Source: JAQBYK01 sp964499425
Lineage (GTDB): Bacteria; Patescibacteriota; Gracilibacteria; UBA1369; LOWO2-01-FULL-3
Direction: 5' to 3'
Length of the DNA: 51,751 nt
Assembly: GCA_964499425.1 (NCBI GenBank)
Contig: CAZCLD010000002.1
Coordinates: forward strand, 1-51,751
Shown: piece after piece, positions 34,401 through 42,220 of the stretch
Layout of the letters: each line of letters opens with the position of its first letter
How positions within the stretch are numbered: position 1 is the stretch's first letter
Notes under the pieces: model-generated
What the model was told of the DNA's origin: nothing
Database searches by the model: none
The model's input: the letters and a program-made list of their open reading frames with translations, nothing else
Program-made: the position numbers and the translations under genes

Positions 34401-35292
34401 ACAGTATACATTGGCAAGAATGGACCTTGAAAATGTTGCTTATAAGATGAATCTCCCTGGTCTTGCTACTGCCTCTGATGCTAATGAGGCATCTCATCAT
34501 TCAGTTCAAAAACTTATGGGTGTTTTCACCTATTATACCGCTCATTTAGATGATTCTGCCTTGGATAGTTTAACATATCCACCAAAGGTTGATCCGGCCC
34601 ATGCGGCTGATCCAACTAAGGATCCTAAACTCAGAGGTCATTATGCCCTTAATTACTTGGAATACGTTAAGGACCGCATTGCTAATGAGGCGCCAAAAAT
34701 TACAAGAGGAAAGTCACTGAGTCCTGGATTACTCCCGCACCCTAGTGATAGGAGGTGGAATATTGACGATTTTGATACTTGGTTAGCGACTAGTGGGAAT
34801 TATGATGCTCTTGATCCTTTGGATAATAAGCCTGCGTTTGCACATGATCTTAATGATCATAAGGAAGGGCCTGGTAAAAAACCAAAGCATACCCCACTTG
34901 ATCTTGAGTATAAAAGACGGCTTGTTGAAGCCAAAGATATGCTAATGACTCATGTGGGCGCGGATTTGAATATCATTGAATTGGAAAAGTATCTTAACAA
35001 TAGATCTAACGATGAAGATGAGATTGGTTTGTTCGATAAATACAGGAGTCCAAGTACAGGTAAAGTTACTTCCAAGATTTGGGAGGATACTGACTCAATA
35101 GCTGCGACTGCAGGTACAAGGAGATCGGTACAAATCAGGCTTTTAAATCAGAAAGTTAATGAATTTTTGGATTTTGTATTTAACGCAAAAGATCCAAACT
35201 CCGGCAATCTGAGATTCTTCATAAATAAACCTGGGGTCTGGGAGAGGATCAAAAAGTATTACTACAAAATTAAATATAAATTAGATCTCTAG
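31459..35292 (+). CDS. giant uncharacterised protein with HEHLH motif, gene 3 of unknown block
   Basis: The 1277-residue protein has a basic start without a signal peptide, a Lys/Ala/Glu-rich helical region (about 30-200), a possible zinc-binding HEHLH at 291-295 (fits HExxH), two hydrophobic stretches at about 350-365 and 378-395 (TMGLYAVGIYALYKSIEKL, WLLYGVAAYAGHRFL), a mixed alpha/beta middle around 600-790 (KGFPVVFVKDGESYKVYL) and a long helical end. I recognise no family; HExxH alone may be chance. Only 1 base separates its stop from the next start, so these are one operon. Confidence 0.75.
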   Translation: MENKNKNSFMVKRRIFYENRSVYKDGPPEVAAEKTADERALDQVKTLYEKAGLPETEKDRVSKEIFDSLKAALKTKKIDLKVASEALASGKAKHLSALVAALLKNPDVTKLDPALIESAEKELKLPEFVAMVKHKGAKDRAKLKGEAARERLKDELPELPRKAPLSKEDFIKKIDSGEEQHSLDPIKIAVKREKHQINADKWDHSSIDGLRRIYADAKKVLGPKKINTPFYKSLFATLANAADESTNHYRGLKDENYVAWFKNPIKYRENLMTLPAKPGGFWGGEQFVRAHEHLHYLQSEVLNSQDVAHVATLAKQEGMDSDPVATKVTDFFSRNLSKMQKAVKERDYATMGLYAVGIYALYKSIEKLSGGKDSKIRKWLLYGVAAYAGHRFLQNAGYDILKMTGFKDRDYEVAGTPFEIMDQFLKGKPEYKEYDHSVAFRVSEVKLTTMEKLLDKTNKKGDFFIHPADFPSIFPKLAKEHPFEMGLAERGLSDSEGMSNKKLTAAQREYIRVGKQLYLTAKAMRTIYEETLYIDEESPYHNIPYEQALKDPSRKFGKVRHLLWAARGYATPDAETPMFERGVKQAQEHLAEVFKGEEIVDEAMGGGHFSGTLKGFPVVFVKDGESYKVYLRNNYKDVRNPGNKFTKVPLKGPRAAAQASIALRAVDKRMEDLMAPLQNAGGRVLSKPTYVDSEWQTEVELPAAAEFGVATGAKRRGILKPREDGTGVVFFVEGTAVRINVDESIAKQYEAALSVVPKITSQREFHALKVFGNGRRLRLEDPTPGDKKLDLIIGKGKHKLEVTYDPGADKFSVDAALEAALVKNPAFRKEYIEALSADDHFELNKTSNELKELIKQSCPQGFLKYFFKSLSNSTLRGPLSGINTDMLSGSVPNNFTNMIVESTKQQAFHKLQQRLKGATDLATVETLRKDVLADLNTELKVVYDSISRENRRRTAAGQDWQRMEFMLKVVDKVRAAGSQSTQYTLARMDLENVAYKMNLPGLATASDANEASHHSVQKLMGVFTYYTAHLDDSALDSLTYPPKVDPAHAADPTKDPKLRGHYALNYLEYVKDRIANEAPKITRGKSLSPGLLPHPSDRRWNIDDFDTWLATSGNYDALDPLDNKPAFAHDLNDHKEGPGKKPKHTPLDLEYKRRLVEAKDMLMTHVGADLNIIELEKYLNNRSNDEDEIGLFDKYRSPSTGKVTSKIWEDTDSIAATAGTRRSVQIRLLNQKVNEFLDFVFNAKDPNSGNLRFFINKPGVWERIKKYYYKIKYKLDL

Positions 35293-35293
35293 T

Positions 35294-36073
35294 ATGACTC
35301 CTGATCCCCCAGAAAAACAGAAGACACCGGTTGAGAAAGCTGGCTTCATAAAACTTGAGTATTATCGTCAGAGATATCCAGAGCCTATTCCGGAACCTGA
35401 ACTTGATCAATTGATTAAGTATGTTCGTCGAGATGGCAAGAACTTCTTGGTGCCAAAGAGAATGGTTAATGGGAAACCACATGGCAAAGTCTATATAAGG
35501 ATGACACCCTCTCGATATATGAGATTCCTATATACAAAGAATATTGAATATATTACTCGAAGAAAGAGAGCTTATGATGCGGCAATTAGTAGGTACAAAT
35601 TGGAGCACAGGAAATTGCAAACCTATGGTGCTACCTCAATCAGAAGGGGTGAGACACATGACAGCGAGCGGACTTCTCTTGAGAGCAGAATAGAGATTAT
35701 GCTCCATAATTGGCGTCTTAAATACAGGAACAAGGGCAGTTCCCCAAGTGCTAAGAGGGCCCTTGGGAAAATCAAGGCTCTACAGCGCAAGTTGGCTAGG
35801 ATGAAACCTCAAACCTCTGGCGAATTATTGACGGGTACTTTCAATAAATACCATTTTGATGTTGATAAATTGAATGCGGCTGCAGACAAACATGCTGCTG
35901 GGGATCGACTTGTTCTACGGGGAGTAAGAAAGATTACTAAATTCACTGGTCACCTCGTAGATCTGCAAAAATTCTATACAGAAGAGATTGGCTTTCTTGA
36001 AGACCAATATGTCGAACCTCTTACATTAAGAATTAATATTAATCGCGCCTATAGGGAGCCACTTAAAAAATAA
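35294..36073 (+). CDS. basic uncharacterised protein, gene 4 of unknown block
   Basis: The 259-residue protein is strongly basic (many Arg/Lys), with a Pro-rich start (MTPDPPEKQKTPVEKAG), a short strand-like piece (GKPHGKVYIRMTPSRYMRFL) and a long helical middle (about 95-180, KIKALQRKLARMK). No membrane segment, no Cys and no known family. Its charge could let it bind nucleic acid or the acidic tails of neighbouring products; that is only inference. It is packed 1 base after gene 3 and 10 bases before gene 5. Confidence 0.75.
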   Translation: MTPDPPEKQKTPVEKAGFIKLEYYRQRYPEPIPEPELDQLIKYVRRDGKNFLVPKRMVNGKPHGKVYIRMTPSRYMRFLYTKNIEYITRRKRAYDAAISRYKLEHRKLQTYGATSIRRGETHDSERTSLESRIEIMLHNWRLKYRNKGSSPSAKRALGKIKALQRKLARMKPQTSGELLTGTFNKYHFDVDKLNAAADKHAAGDRLVLRGVRKITKFTGHLVDLQKFYTEEIGFLEDQYVEPLTLRININRAYREPLKK

Positions 36074-36083
36074 ACATACAATT

Positions 36084-39000
36084 ATGTCTAAAGAAAAACC
36101 AAAAAAAGAAAATCTCAAGGAAGCCATTAAACGTATGGCTCCAGAGTATGTTGATGGAGTAATGAACACCTACGATCAGTTGAATGATACGATTTCGAAG
36201 GGTTTAATTACATCACCTGAAATTGCTGACGATTTAGCTTCAGCCCAGGATCAGCTTGATGAAATTAGTAGAACCTTAATTGATGAGGCCCAAAGACCTG
36301 ATTTGGATGAACAGCTTGAAAATCAGAAAAGGGCCTTGGTTGAGGATTTTGTGAGCGAGTTGGATGAGATCAGTAGTGAAGTTTTGGGAGCGGTTCTTGA
36401 GCCACCCAGAAGCCTCGAACTTGAAAAGGTAAAACCTTCTGGTTTTGCTCGTCTTCGTGAAGCCGCTGAGGGAGAAGAAGTTATTAATCAGTTTTCCAAT
36501 GCTCAGAAATTGGAAATGCTGGAAGCTCTCACAGCCTCAATATCTGACAACCAAAAGCTGCAACTACAGCAAATTGCCATTCTAAAACAGGTTTTGCAGT
36601 CTATCAGGCGAGATATTAAAGAGGCTGAAAAGTTTGGTCCAGGGGAAAATACTTGGGGTGAGTGGTGGACTCAGAAGACGGAGCTTGAGAGTACTACTTA
36701 CCTTCGCCTACATCGTATTAACCATTGGATTAGGGAGCTTGATGCAATGGCTGTTGAAATATCTAAACCAACTGATTGGGTTTATGAAAGAAAAGAAACT
36801 GAGTTGCCATCAAATTTGCCTGCCAATCTAAAGGGAAAAGGCTTTTATACTGATCAAAATGGCAAACTTCGAAGGGCTGATTATGATGGAGTATACGAAA
36901 TTCAGGCAGATGACTCAGTTCTTTATACTAGTTCAGATGGTATGATTCATAAGTTGCCTCCAGGCGGTAAAGTGGATACAACATGGGCAGCACTACCAGT
37001 CAAAGAACCAAAGGGGCTACCTTATAATCTCAAAGGAAAGGGATTCTTTAAGGATGCTAATGGTGACTTGCGAAGAAAAGATTTTCCTGGCACATATGAG
37101 TTGAAGAAGGGGGGAGTTCTTGTCTATACCTATCCTGATGGCTCAAGATCTACTTTAGCCGCTGGGTATAATATTGATTCGACGACAAGTTTTCTTGGTT
37201 GGGACAAAGAAAAGGTCAAAGAACCCAAGGATTTGCCAAAAAATCTACGAAAGAAGGGCTTTTTCAACGATGCAGATGGTGCCTTGCGTAGGCAAGGGTT
37301 TTCAGGTGTGTATGAACTCAAGGCAGATGGTTCCCTTGTCTATGTAGATGATTATGGGATAAAGCAGACTTTGCCCCCTGGAGGTCGGATGGATACCAAG
37401 AAATTAGCAGACCTTATCGATCCAAAAATGACATCTCTCCTTAGGGGATATGACCAGGGAAGGCGATTCTTTGATAAGACAGGAAGGCTTAGAACACCTG
37501 GGAATTTCAGCCAGTTGCAAACCCATTACATTGCCTTAATTGATCATATGAGAGATAGAAGGGATTATGCCTCTGCAGAAAGATTGATTGAAGACAATTT
37601 GTTGGCTCCTTATTTTGTTGAGGCAAGAGAAAAAATCAGTGCAAAAGATAAAGCGAGATTGCGCAGGGTCGCAAGGGCAAGAATAAATAAAATCCTGACA
37701 GAGGAGGTTTTGGAAAAATGGGGCGAAGGCGACCCCGCCAAAGGGATACCACCTATGACGGAAGAGCAGCAAAACTTATATAGGGATCAATTGATTGAGG
37801 AAGAATTTGTAAGAAGACAGAATCACTTCTTAAGGGAATGGAACGATGGTCGCCCCTTTAAGGTGAAGGGACATGAAAAAACAATAATGGAACAGTACAG
37901 AAGTATTTCTGGTGCTGGAAGTGCGATAGCAGACGCAACTTGGGATATGATAATTGAAGAGGTTGCTATCAATGCACCTTTGATTGTTGCTTCTGGTGGT
38001 GCCGCATCGGTTGTCCGAGCTGGTCTTACTGCAGGCGCACGTGGTTTGATAGCTACGGGCCGATTTGCACGAATTGGTCTCGTTACAGGACGTGCCTTGA
38101 GAGCCGGTGTGATGGTGGAAAATGCTGTTACGGCTACTAGTGGTGTAGGTAGAGCCCTGTACTGGGGAGGTCGTGGAGCTGGATTACTTGCAGAGGGTGC
38201 TGTATTCGAGGTGTTACATACAAAATTGCAAGGGCATGACTTTTTTGATGAAAACTTGCCGCCTTGGTGGAAGAGGATTCTTTGGACTTCCGCTACTTTG
38301 GGCGCTTTCCATCTTTCAGGTGCAAAAGCTAGACAACTAAATAAGTATATAAAGAAGAATGCTACGAAGCTTTTTCCCGAAGCAGCTATTCGAACTAAAA
38401 TCATGGCAGCTTCTACCATTCTTAATGCCGAAGCATTCACCATGTTAGCGGTTGGATGTGTAAGACATTATGCGGAAGTTGGTGATTTAGAGGATTGGGA
38501 ATTAGTAGATGAGTTACTTAGATCCTATATGGCCGTTGGTGCTCTTCATGTAGCTGGTGGAACAGTAAAAATTGGCACACGTGTATTTAGGCCAACACCA
38601 CGACCTGGAGGAACTGGCGAAGGTACGACAACAAGTCCTCCAAGTACTCCAAAACCTGCAACTGGCCGTGTAAGGCGCTCAAGGCCTGCTAGACGGTCAA
38701 GGCCTAAAAGGCGTGCAAGACGGTCAAGAGTTGCATCAAGAGTTGCCGAAGCTATGAGGACTGAGGGATCTCAAAGCATCGAAGTTTCTAGAGTCAAAGA
38801 TTTTGGAAAAGCTGTTGAAACCTTGGCTAGCAAGGGCTTTAAATTTGAGTTACTTGAGAGCGGGGAAGTTGTTGCCAGAAAAGGTGCTACAGAAATTCAT
38901 TTGAAAGAAGTTGGAGGCTTGAAAGGAAATATTGCTGCTTTACGCGGTAAAGTTGCGTCTTTAACTGAGATGGCAAAAAAGCATCCTGAGGGTGTTGATC

Positions 39001-39974
39001 AGGCTACTATGCAACAGCTTGTTAGTGAATCGACAGCTTTATACAGATCTTCTAGAAGAATGGGGTTTTCTAGACCTACTGCTATAGCAATAGCTACTCT
39101 TGCCATGGCAGGTTGTGGGAAGCTTGAGGCTGCTGGTGAAGTTGTGGGCGAAGTGGGCTCAGCAGCTGGAGGTGGAGTCTCTACTGGGTTATTATATGGT
39201 GTCCCTGCAGCCGGATTGGTTGTTGGAGGTATGCTCTTAGCCAGTGGTATTGCTGCAGGTAGACCAAGACGTGTAGCAAAAAAAGCTTTTGGACGAGCAA
39301 ATGAGATAGCCAGGCTAGGGCGTGAAGCTAGAAAGCCAAGCAGCGAAAGAGCCCCTAGAGATGCTATTAGCGCTGAAATCAGGGATGCGATTGATGCTCT
39401 TGAGGCCACGTTACCAAAGCTAGATGAAAGTTCACATAATTTTAAAGCAGTTGAGCCATTGCTTGATATAGCTAGTGATATGCGAGATGTGATTACCAGG
39501 CCTGGCGCTCTTAATCGTGCACGGCTTGACACGCTTAGGACCAGATTTAGAGATCAAATGGCTAAGATTCATGTCCCCAAAGGCCAGCGGGTCTCTTGGG
39601 AGAATGCAAAACTAGTTGGAGGAGGTATAGTTATTCTAGCTACAACTTTGGGATGGGGATATGCGCTTCTTAAACATGAATCTGGTGGTGATAGTGGTAG
39701 TGACAGTGATGGTGATGAAGTAATAATAGATGATGACAGCCCTTATGCGCCAGGTGGGGGCCTAAGTGATGATGTTGTGATTGACGATGATGATGAGCCT
39801 GACCCAGCACCTGCGCCTGCACCGGATCCGGAGCCAGCACCTGCGCCTGACCCACCTCGTGGTCGTCGTAGACGAAGGCGTGCGCCAGCCCCTGATCCTA
39901 CACCAGCACCGGCTCCTGATCCTGATCCGGAACCAGCGCCGGATCCCCCACCAGAGATTGAATTCTTTGATTAA
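36084..39974 (+). CDS. giant uncharacterised membrane-associated protein with repeats, gene 5 of unknown block
   Basis: The 1296-residue protein has, in order: a helical, partly coiled-coil start (1-235); three copies of a ~55-residue motif (245-299, 312-367, 384-438) and a partial fourth near 458-475; a helical part; a Gly/Ala-rich hydrophobic region at about 625-790 (VASGGAASVVRAGLTAGARG); an Arg/Ser-rich basic block (about 855-885); a second hydrophobic region (about 1005-1060); a clear membrane helix near 1180-1195 (IVILATTLGWGYALL); and a long acidic, then Pro-Ala-Asp repeat tail with an embedded poly-Arg patch. No family recognised. Layout suggests a membrane-spanning structural component. 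Confidence 0.78.
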   Translation: MSKEKPKKENLKEAIKRMAPEYVDGVMNTYDQLNDTISKGLITSPEIADDLASAQDQLDEISRTLIDEAQRPDLDEQLENQKRALVEDFVSELDEISSEVLGAVLEPPRSLELEKVKPSGFARLREAAEGEEVINQFSNAQKLEMLEALTASISDNQKLQLQQIAILKQVLQSIRRDIKEAEKFGPGENTWGEWWTQKTELESTTYLRLHRINHWIRELDAMAVEISKPTDWVYERKETELPSNLPANLKGKGFYTDQNGKLRRADYDGVYEIQADDSVLYTSSDGMIHKLPPGGKVDTTWAALPVKEPKGLPYNLKGKGFFKDANGDLRRKDFPGTYELKKGGVLVYTYPDGSRSTLAAGYNIDSTTSFLGWDKEKVKEPKDLPKNLRKKGFFNDADGALRRQGFSGVYELKADGSLVYVDDYGIKQTLPPGGRMDTKKLADLIDPKMTSLLRGYDQGRRFFDKTGRLRTPGNFSQLQTHYIALIDHMRDRRDYASAERLIEDNLLAPYFVEAREKISAKDKARLRRVARARINKILTEEVLEKWGEGDPAKGIPPMTEEQQNLYRDQLIEEEFVRRQNHFLREWNDGRPFKVKGHEKTIMEQYRSISGAGSAIADATWDMIIEEVAINAPLIVASGGAASVVRAGLTAGARGLIATGRFARIGLVTGRALRAGVMVENAVTATSGVGRALYWGGRGAGLLAEGAVFEVLHTKLQGHDFFDENLPPWWKRILWTSATLGAFHLSGAKARQLNKYIKKNATKLFPEAAIRTKIMAASTILNAEAFTMLAVGCVRHYAEVGDLEDWELVDELLRSYMAVGALHVAGGTVKIGTRVFRPTPRPGGTGEGTTTSPPSTPKPATGRVRRSRPARRSRPKRRARRSRVASRVAEAMRTEGSQSIEVSRVKDFGKAVETLASKGFKFELLESGEVVARKGATEIHLKEVGGLKGNIAALRGKVASLTEMAKKHPEGVDQATMQQLVSESTALYRSSRRMGFSRPTAIAIATLAMAGCGKLEAAGEVVGEVGSAAGGGVSTGLLYGVPAAGLVVGGMLLASGIAAGRPRRVAKKAFGRANEIARLGREARKPSSERAPRDAISAEIRDAIDALEATLPKLDESSHNFKAVEPLLDIASDMRDVITRPGALNRARLDTLRTRFRDQMAKIHVPKGQRVSWENAKLVGGGIVILATTLGWGYALLKHESGGDSGSDSDGDEVIIDDDSPYAPGGGLSDDVVIDDDDEPDPAPAPAPDPEPAPAPDPPRGRRRRRRAPAPDPTPAPAPDPDPEPAPDPPPEIEFFD
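36816..37397 (+). repeat. three tandem ~55-residue protein repeats
   Basis: Each copy follows the pattern LPxNLKGKGFFxDxxGxLRR, then xxFxGxYELKxxGxLVYxxx, then DGxxxTLPPGGxxDT; starts are at residues 245, 312 and 384 of the 1296-aa protein. The shape (short strands, turns with D-x-x-G and D-G) suggests a small beta-unit such as a sugar- or wall-binding module. A degenerate fourth copy (GRRFFDKTGRLRT) follows. Confidence 0.85.
39798..39953 (+). repeat. Pro-Ala-Asp low-complexity repeat coding region
   Basis: Codes for PDPAPAPAPDPEPAPAPDPP-type repeats interrupted by RGRRRRRR. At DNA level it consists of reiterated GCACCTGCGCCTG-like units. It forms the stiff, extended C-terminal tail of the 1296-aa protein and may vary in length between strains. 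Confidence 0.8.
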
Positions 39975-39978
39975 AACC

Positions 39979-40986
39979 ATGATCGACTACTTAAAAGCAA
40001 AAGGCAAAGAAGTTCTGGAATATGTTAAGCCCTGGAAGTTGATTCCGGCGCTTCAAAAGGCGGTTGAAAAGGCCAAAGCAAATGAAGATGCTGGGTTTTT
40101 CAAAAAGATTGAGATATTTTGGAAATCCTTCAAGAATGAGATGAAGGGCATTAAGGAGGATGAGGAACAAGTAACAGAGGACACAACTGGGGCTGTAAAA
40201 CAGAGTGTAGATGAGGTTATGGGTGATGCAAAGGAAACTCTTGGTCTCAAGGGGGAAGTTGCCACCGAGGACAAGGAATTCTACGATGAAACCCTTGCGG
40301 TTGGTGTTGCAAGTTTAGCTGAGGTGGATGAAAGATCGGGAGGAAAAGCCAGCTCTGCCCAAACAAAGATTGACCAGGCGGCAAGAAAAGGTAAAGCAGA
40401 AAAATTAGAGATTGAAGAGTCCATGTCCGTGGCCGCTGTGGGAATTATGACACTGAGAAAACTACGCAGGAAATTTCCAAAAAAGGCTGATTTTCGAAAA
40501 GCTCTTGAGAGAATTGCGAAGCTTTCCAAAAATTCAAAATATCCACTAAACAAACTTTTGACTCAGAATGTTCTTGAGATTTTCAAATTAAAAGATGAAA
40601 GTGCAGGACTCACGTTCTTAAGTCGTTTTGGGATTAAGGCTGACCTGAAAGATAAAGCTGCTGGTGCAGTGTCTTTCGTTGGTGCAGAAATAGAAGGCGG
40701 AGAGGCAACTAGGGCGGGGGAGCTCTTAAAAAGCCTTTCTCACAGTCCTATTAAAAACCTTGATGAGCTCACTGCCTTTATGAAAAAACACTTCTTTCCT
40801 CATACGTCTAGAGGCAATGTCAAACTTGCTGTAAAATCGATTAATACTCTGATTACTAAGAGGAAGACAAAGATGACTCCAAAGGCTTTGACTGATCTCG
40901 CCTTTTATATTGATGATGCAGATTATAAACACCTTGTGGATGCACTTGCAGGACAAAAGGGTACAGCTGTCGCCAAAGCTGCTTAA
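39979..40986 (+). CDS. uncharacterised helical protein, gene 6 of unknown block
   Basis: The 335-residue protein is helical and Lys/Glu-rich, with an amphipathic start (MIDYLKAKGKEVLEYVKPWK), a charged middle (EEQVTEDTTGAVKQSVDEV) and an Ala/Lys end. No signal peptide, no clear membrane helix, no Cys. I start at ATG 39979, 4 bases after the stop of gene 5; the longer open frame upstream is a shadow of the low-complexity tail. No family recognised. It is part of the same operon. Confidence 0.75.
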   Translation: MIDYLKAKGKEVLEYVKPWKLIPALQKAVEKAKANEDAGFFKKIEIFWKSFKNEMKGIKEDEEQVTEDTTGAVKQSVDEVMGDAKETLGLKGEVATEDKEFYDETLAVGVASLAEVDERSGGKASSAQTKIDQAARKGKAEKLEIEESMSVAAVGIMTLRKLRRKFPKKADFRKALERIAKLSKNSKYPLNKLLTQNVLEIFKLKDESAGLTFLSRFGIKADLKDKAAGAVSFVGAEIEGGEATRAGELLKSLSHSPIKNLDELTAFMKKHFFPHTSRGNVKLAVKSINTLITKRKTKMTPKALTDLAFYIDDADYKHLVDALAGQKGTAVAKAA

Positions 40987-40994
40987 TTCTTACT

Positions 40995-41240
40995 ATGACA
41001 CGAGAACAACTACAAAAAGCCATTCTAAAACTTCTAGTAATATCTACTGTGCCTGATCATTATAAGAGAATGCTTGAAACCCTGCTTCCTGCAATGGATC
41101 TTCAAACTCTCCAGGCTACCTATGATCCCCTTTTGCTCGAGCAAAAGAAGATGAAGCGATTGGCGCAAAAGAAAAAGAGGGTTGAGCACAAGTACAAAGT
41201 AATGGTTGAGAAATTGGCTAAGATGGAAATAGAAAAGTAG
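40995..41240 (+). CDS. small basic coiled-coil protein, gene 7 of unknown block
   Basis: The 81-residue protein has an Leu-rich helical first half (LQKAILKLLVISTVPDHYKR) and a basic coiled-coil second half (KKMKRLAQKKKRVEHKYKVM). It starts 8 bases after gene 6 and is the last gene of the block before the ncRNA promoter. No family recognised. Confidence 0.7.
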   Translation: MTREQLQKAILKLLVISTVPDHYKRMLETLLPAMDLQTLQATYDPLLLEQKKMKRLAQKKKRVEHKYKVMVEKLAKMEIEK

Positions 41241-41268
41241 AATTCTATGTTTGGATTTGCTCTAGGCC

Positions 41269-41296
41269 TTGACTTCTCCGCGTTTTTTGTTATAAT
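41269..41296 (+). promoter_or_regulatory. strong promoter of candidate ncRNA
   Basis: TTGACT (41269-41274), a 16-bp spacer and an extended -10, TGT-TATAAT (41291-41296). The predicted start is about 41302, exactly where a large hairpin begins. Confidence 0.85.
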
Positions 41297-41301
41297 GCAA
41301 T

Positions 41302-41573
41302 CTTGTCTAAATTAGCTGCACAAACGCTAAATTTGGCAAGATGAATTACAGACTTTTGAAATTTTGAGCTTGATTGCAAAATATGAGAGCTGTATAGTGC
41401 AAAGGCTAAAGTGCTGGGGTGCGGCACAGTAAATAATGGCCAATTGACATGTCGAAAACGGTTTACCGTTATCGGAATACTTAACGGATTAGGGTATTAA
41501 AGGCTTTTCTAGGGCGTTTCTACATCTAAGTCTAGTTAAGGCCCCTCCCCCAAGCGGGGAGGGTTTTTTATTT
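41302..41573 (+). ncRNA. candidate structured ncRNA (~270 nt), family unknown
   Basis: Between the end of the unknown block and tRNA-His lies a 377-base region without a plausible gene. It holds a strong promoter, a 15-bp hairpin with two mismatches at the very 5' end (41302-41316 with 41326-41340), smaller hairpins GTGC/GCAC (41411-41427), AACGG-TTTA-CCGTT (41457-41470) and AATAC/GTATT (41476-41498), and a strong terminator. Signatures of tmRNA, RNase P RNA and SRP RNA are absent. It might be a divergent 6S RNA or a new family. Only tiny reading frames (11 codons or fewer) exist in it. Confidence 0.7.
41543..41573 (+). terminator. intrinsic terminator of candidate ncRNA
   Basis: An 8-bp stem CCCTCCCC (41543-41550) / GGGGAGGG (41556-41563) with loop CAAGC, followed by TTTTTT from 41564. 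Very strong terminator. Confidence 0.95.
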
Positions 41574-41617
41574 CTTGAGTTTTTGGAGGTAGCTGATAAT
41601 ATGGAGCTCGCGAACGT

Positions 41618-41695
41618 GGTGAGTGTAGCTCAGTTGGTTAGAGCACCTGGTTGTGGTCCAGGGGGTCGTGGGTTCGAACCCCATCACTCACCCCA
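41618..41695 (+). tRNA. tRNA-His (anticodon GUG)
   Basis: Full cloverleaf with acceptor GTGAGTG/CACTCAC, D arm GCTC/GAGC, anticodon stem CCTGG/CCAGG with loop TTGTGGT (GTG), and T arm with TTCGAAC. The extra G at position -1 (41618) faces a C discriminator, as required for His identity, and CCA is encoded (41693-41695). Confidence 0.97.
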
Positions 41696-41724
41696 TTGAC
41701 AAGTCGTGCTTTGCATGCTATGGT
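41696..41724 (+). promoter_or_regulatory. promoter abutting tRNA-His 3' end
   Basis: TTGACA (41696-41701) begins on the base right after the tRNA CCA; a 17-bp spacer and TGC-TATGGT (41719-41724) follow. The -10 ends 24 bases before ATG 41749. Confidence 0.75.
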
Positions 41725-41748
41725 CTAGTGCAATTAACAGTACCTCTT

Positions 41749-42192
41749 ATGGATGATAGAGAAGCCCGCGTGAACGATTTACATGTTGGTGGATTCAGGA
41801 AAACCACCATTGCTAAACATACTGACGAACATGGTGCCCCTGTTGACGGGGAATCTGGCAGGGCAGGCTATTTGGGACTAAGCCCTTCTGCCAGGGAAGT
41901 TTTGGAGATTGATATTGGTGAAATTTCGGGCGTTGTCAGAGATGGCATTGAAGGTGTTTCTAATGCTCTGATTGTTGGCGCCAGAGATGGAGTTGTCCCT
42001 ATGACAGCATCTTTGAGAAAGGCCTTGGGGGTAGAGAAAACAACCGCTCTGGACCAGAAAGAGACCCCTGGAGATATTGTGAGCTTGGTAAAGCGGGGTA
42101 ATCGTCTTGTTCTCATTGTTACTTCGAAGGGTGGTGCCCCTGTAGATGATTATGTAGCTAAAATGGCAGATAGGACTCCTACTCCGAGATAG
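41749..42192 (+). CDS. small uncharacterised protein
   Basis: The 147-residue soluble protein starts at ATG 41749 (MDDREARVNDLHVGG) behind its own promoter; the longer open frame runs into tRNA-His and is rejected. Composition is mixed alpha/beta (YLGLSPSAREVLEID, LVKRGNRLVLIVTSKGGAPV). The two segments GHGAPVDG-like and GGAPVDDY are similar to each other and may be an internal repeat. No family recognised. It is convergent with the 713-aa gene. Confidence 0.65.
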   Translation: MDDREARVNDLHVGGFRKTTIAKHTDEHGAPVDGESGRAGYLGLSPSAREVLEIDIGEISGVVRDGIEGVSNALIVGARDGVVPMTASLRKALGVEKTTALDQKETPGDIVSLVKRGNRLVLIVTSKGGAPVDDYVAKMADRTPTPR

Positions 42193-42220
42193 TACGAACA
42201 ACGTTCAAACACTCACTCCA

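Noticed and set aside
39100..39125. Lipobox-like LAMAGC inside the 1296-aa protein
   Set aside because: It lies about 1000 residues from the N-terminus, so it cannot be a lipoprotein signal.
39781..39978. Longer N-terminus for the 335-aa gene
   Set aside because: The upstream part is the out-of-frame shadow of the repetitive 1296-aa tail; ATG 39979 follows the previous stop closely and begins a natural sequence.
41302..41573. ncRNA as tmRNA, RNase P RNA or SRP RNA
   Set aside because: No T-loop/CCA end or tag frame, no GAGGAAAGUCC-type core, and no GGAAGGAAGCAGCC-like SRP loop were found.
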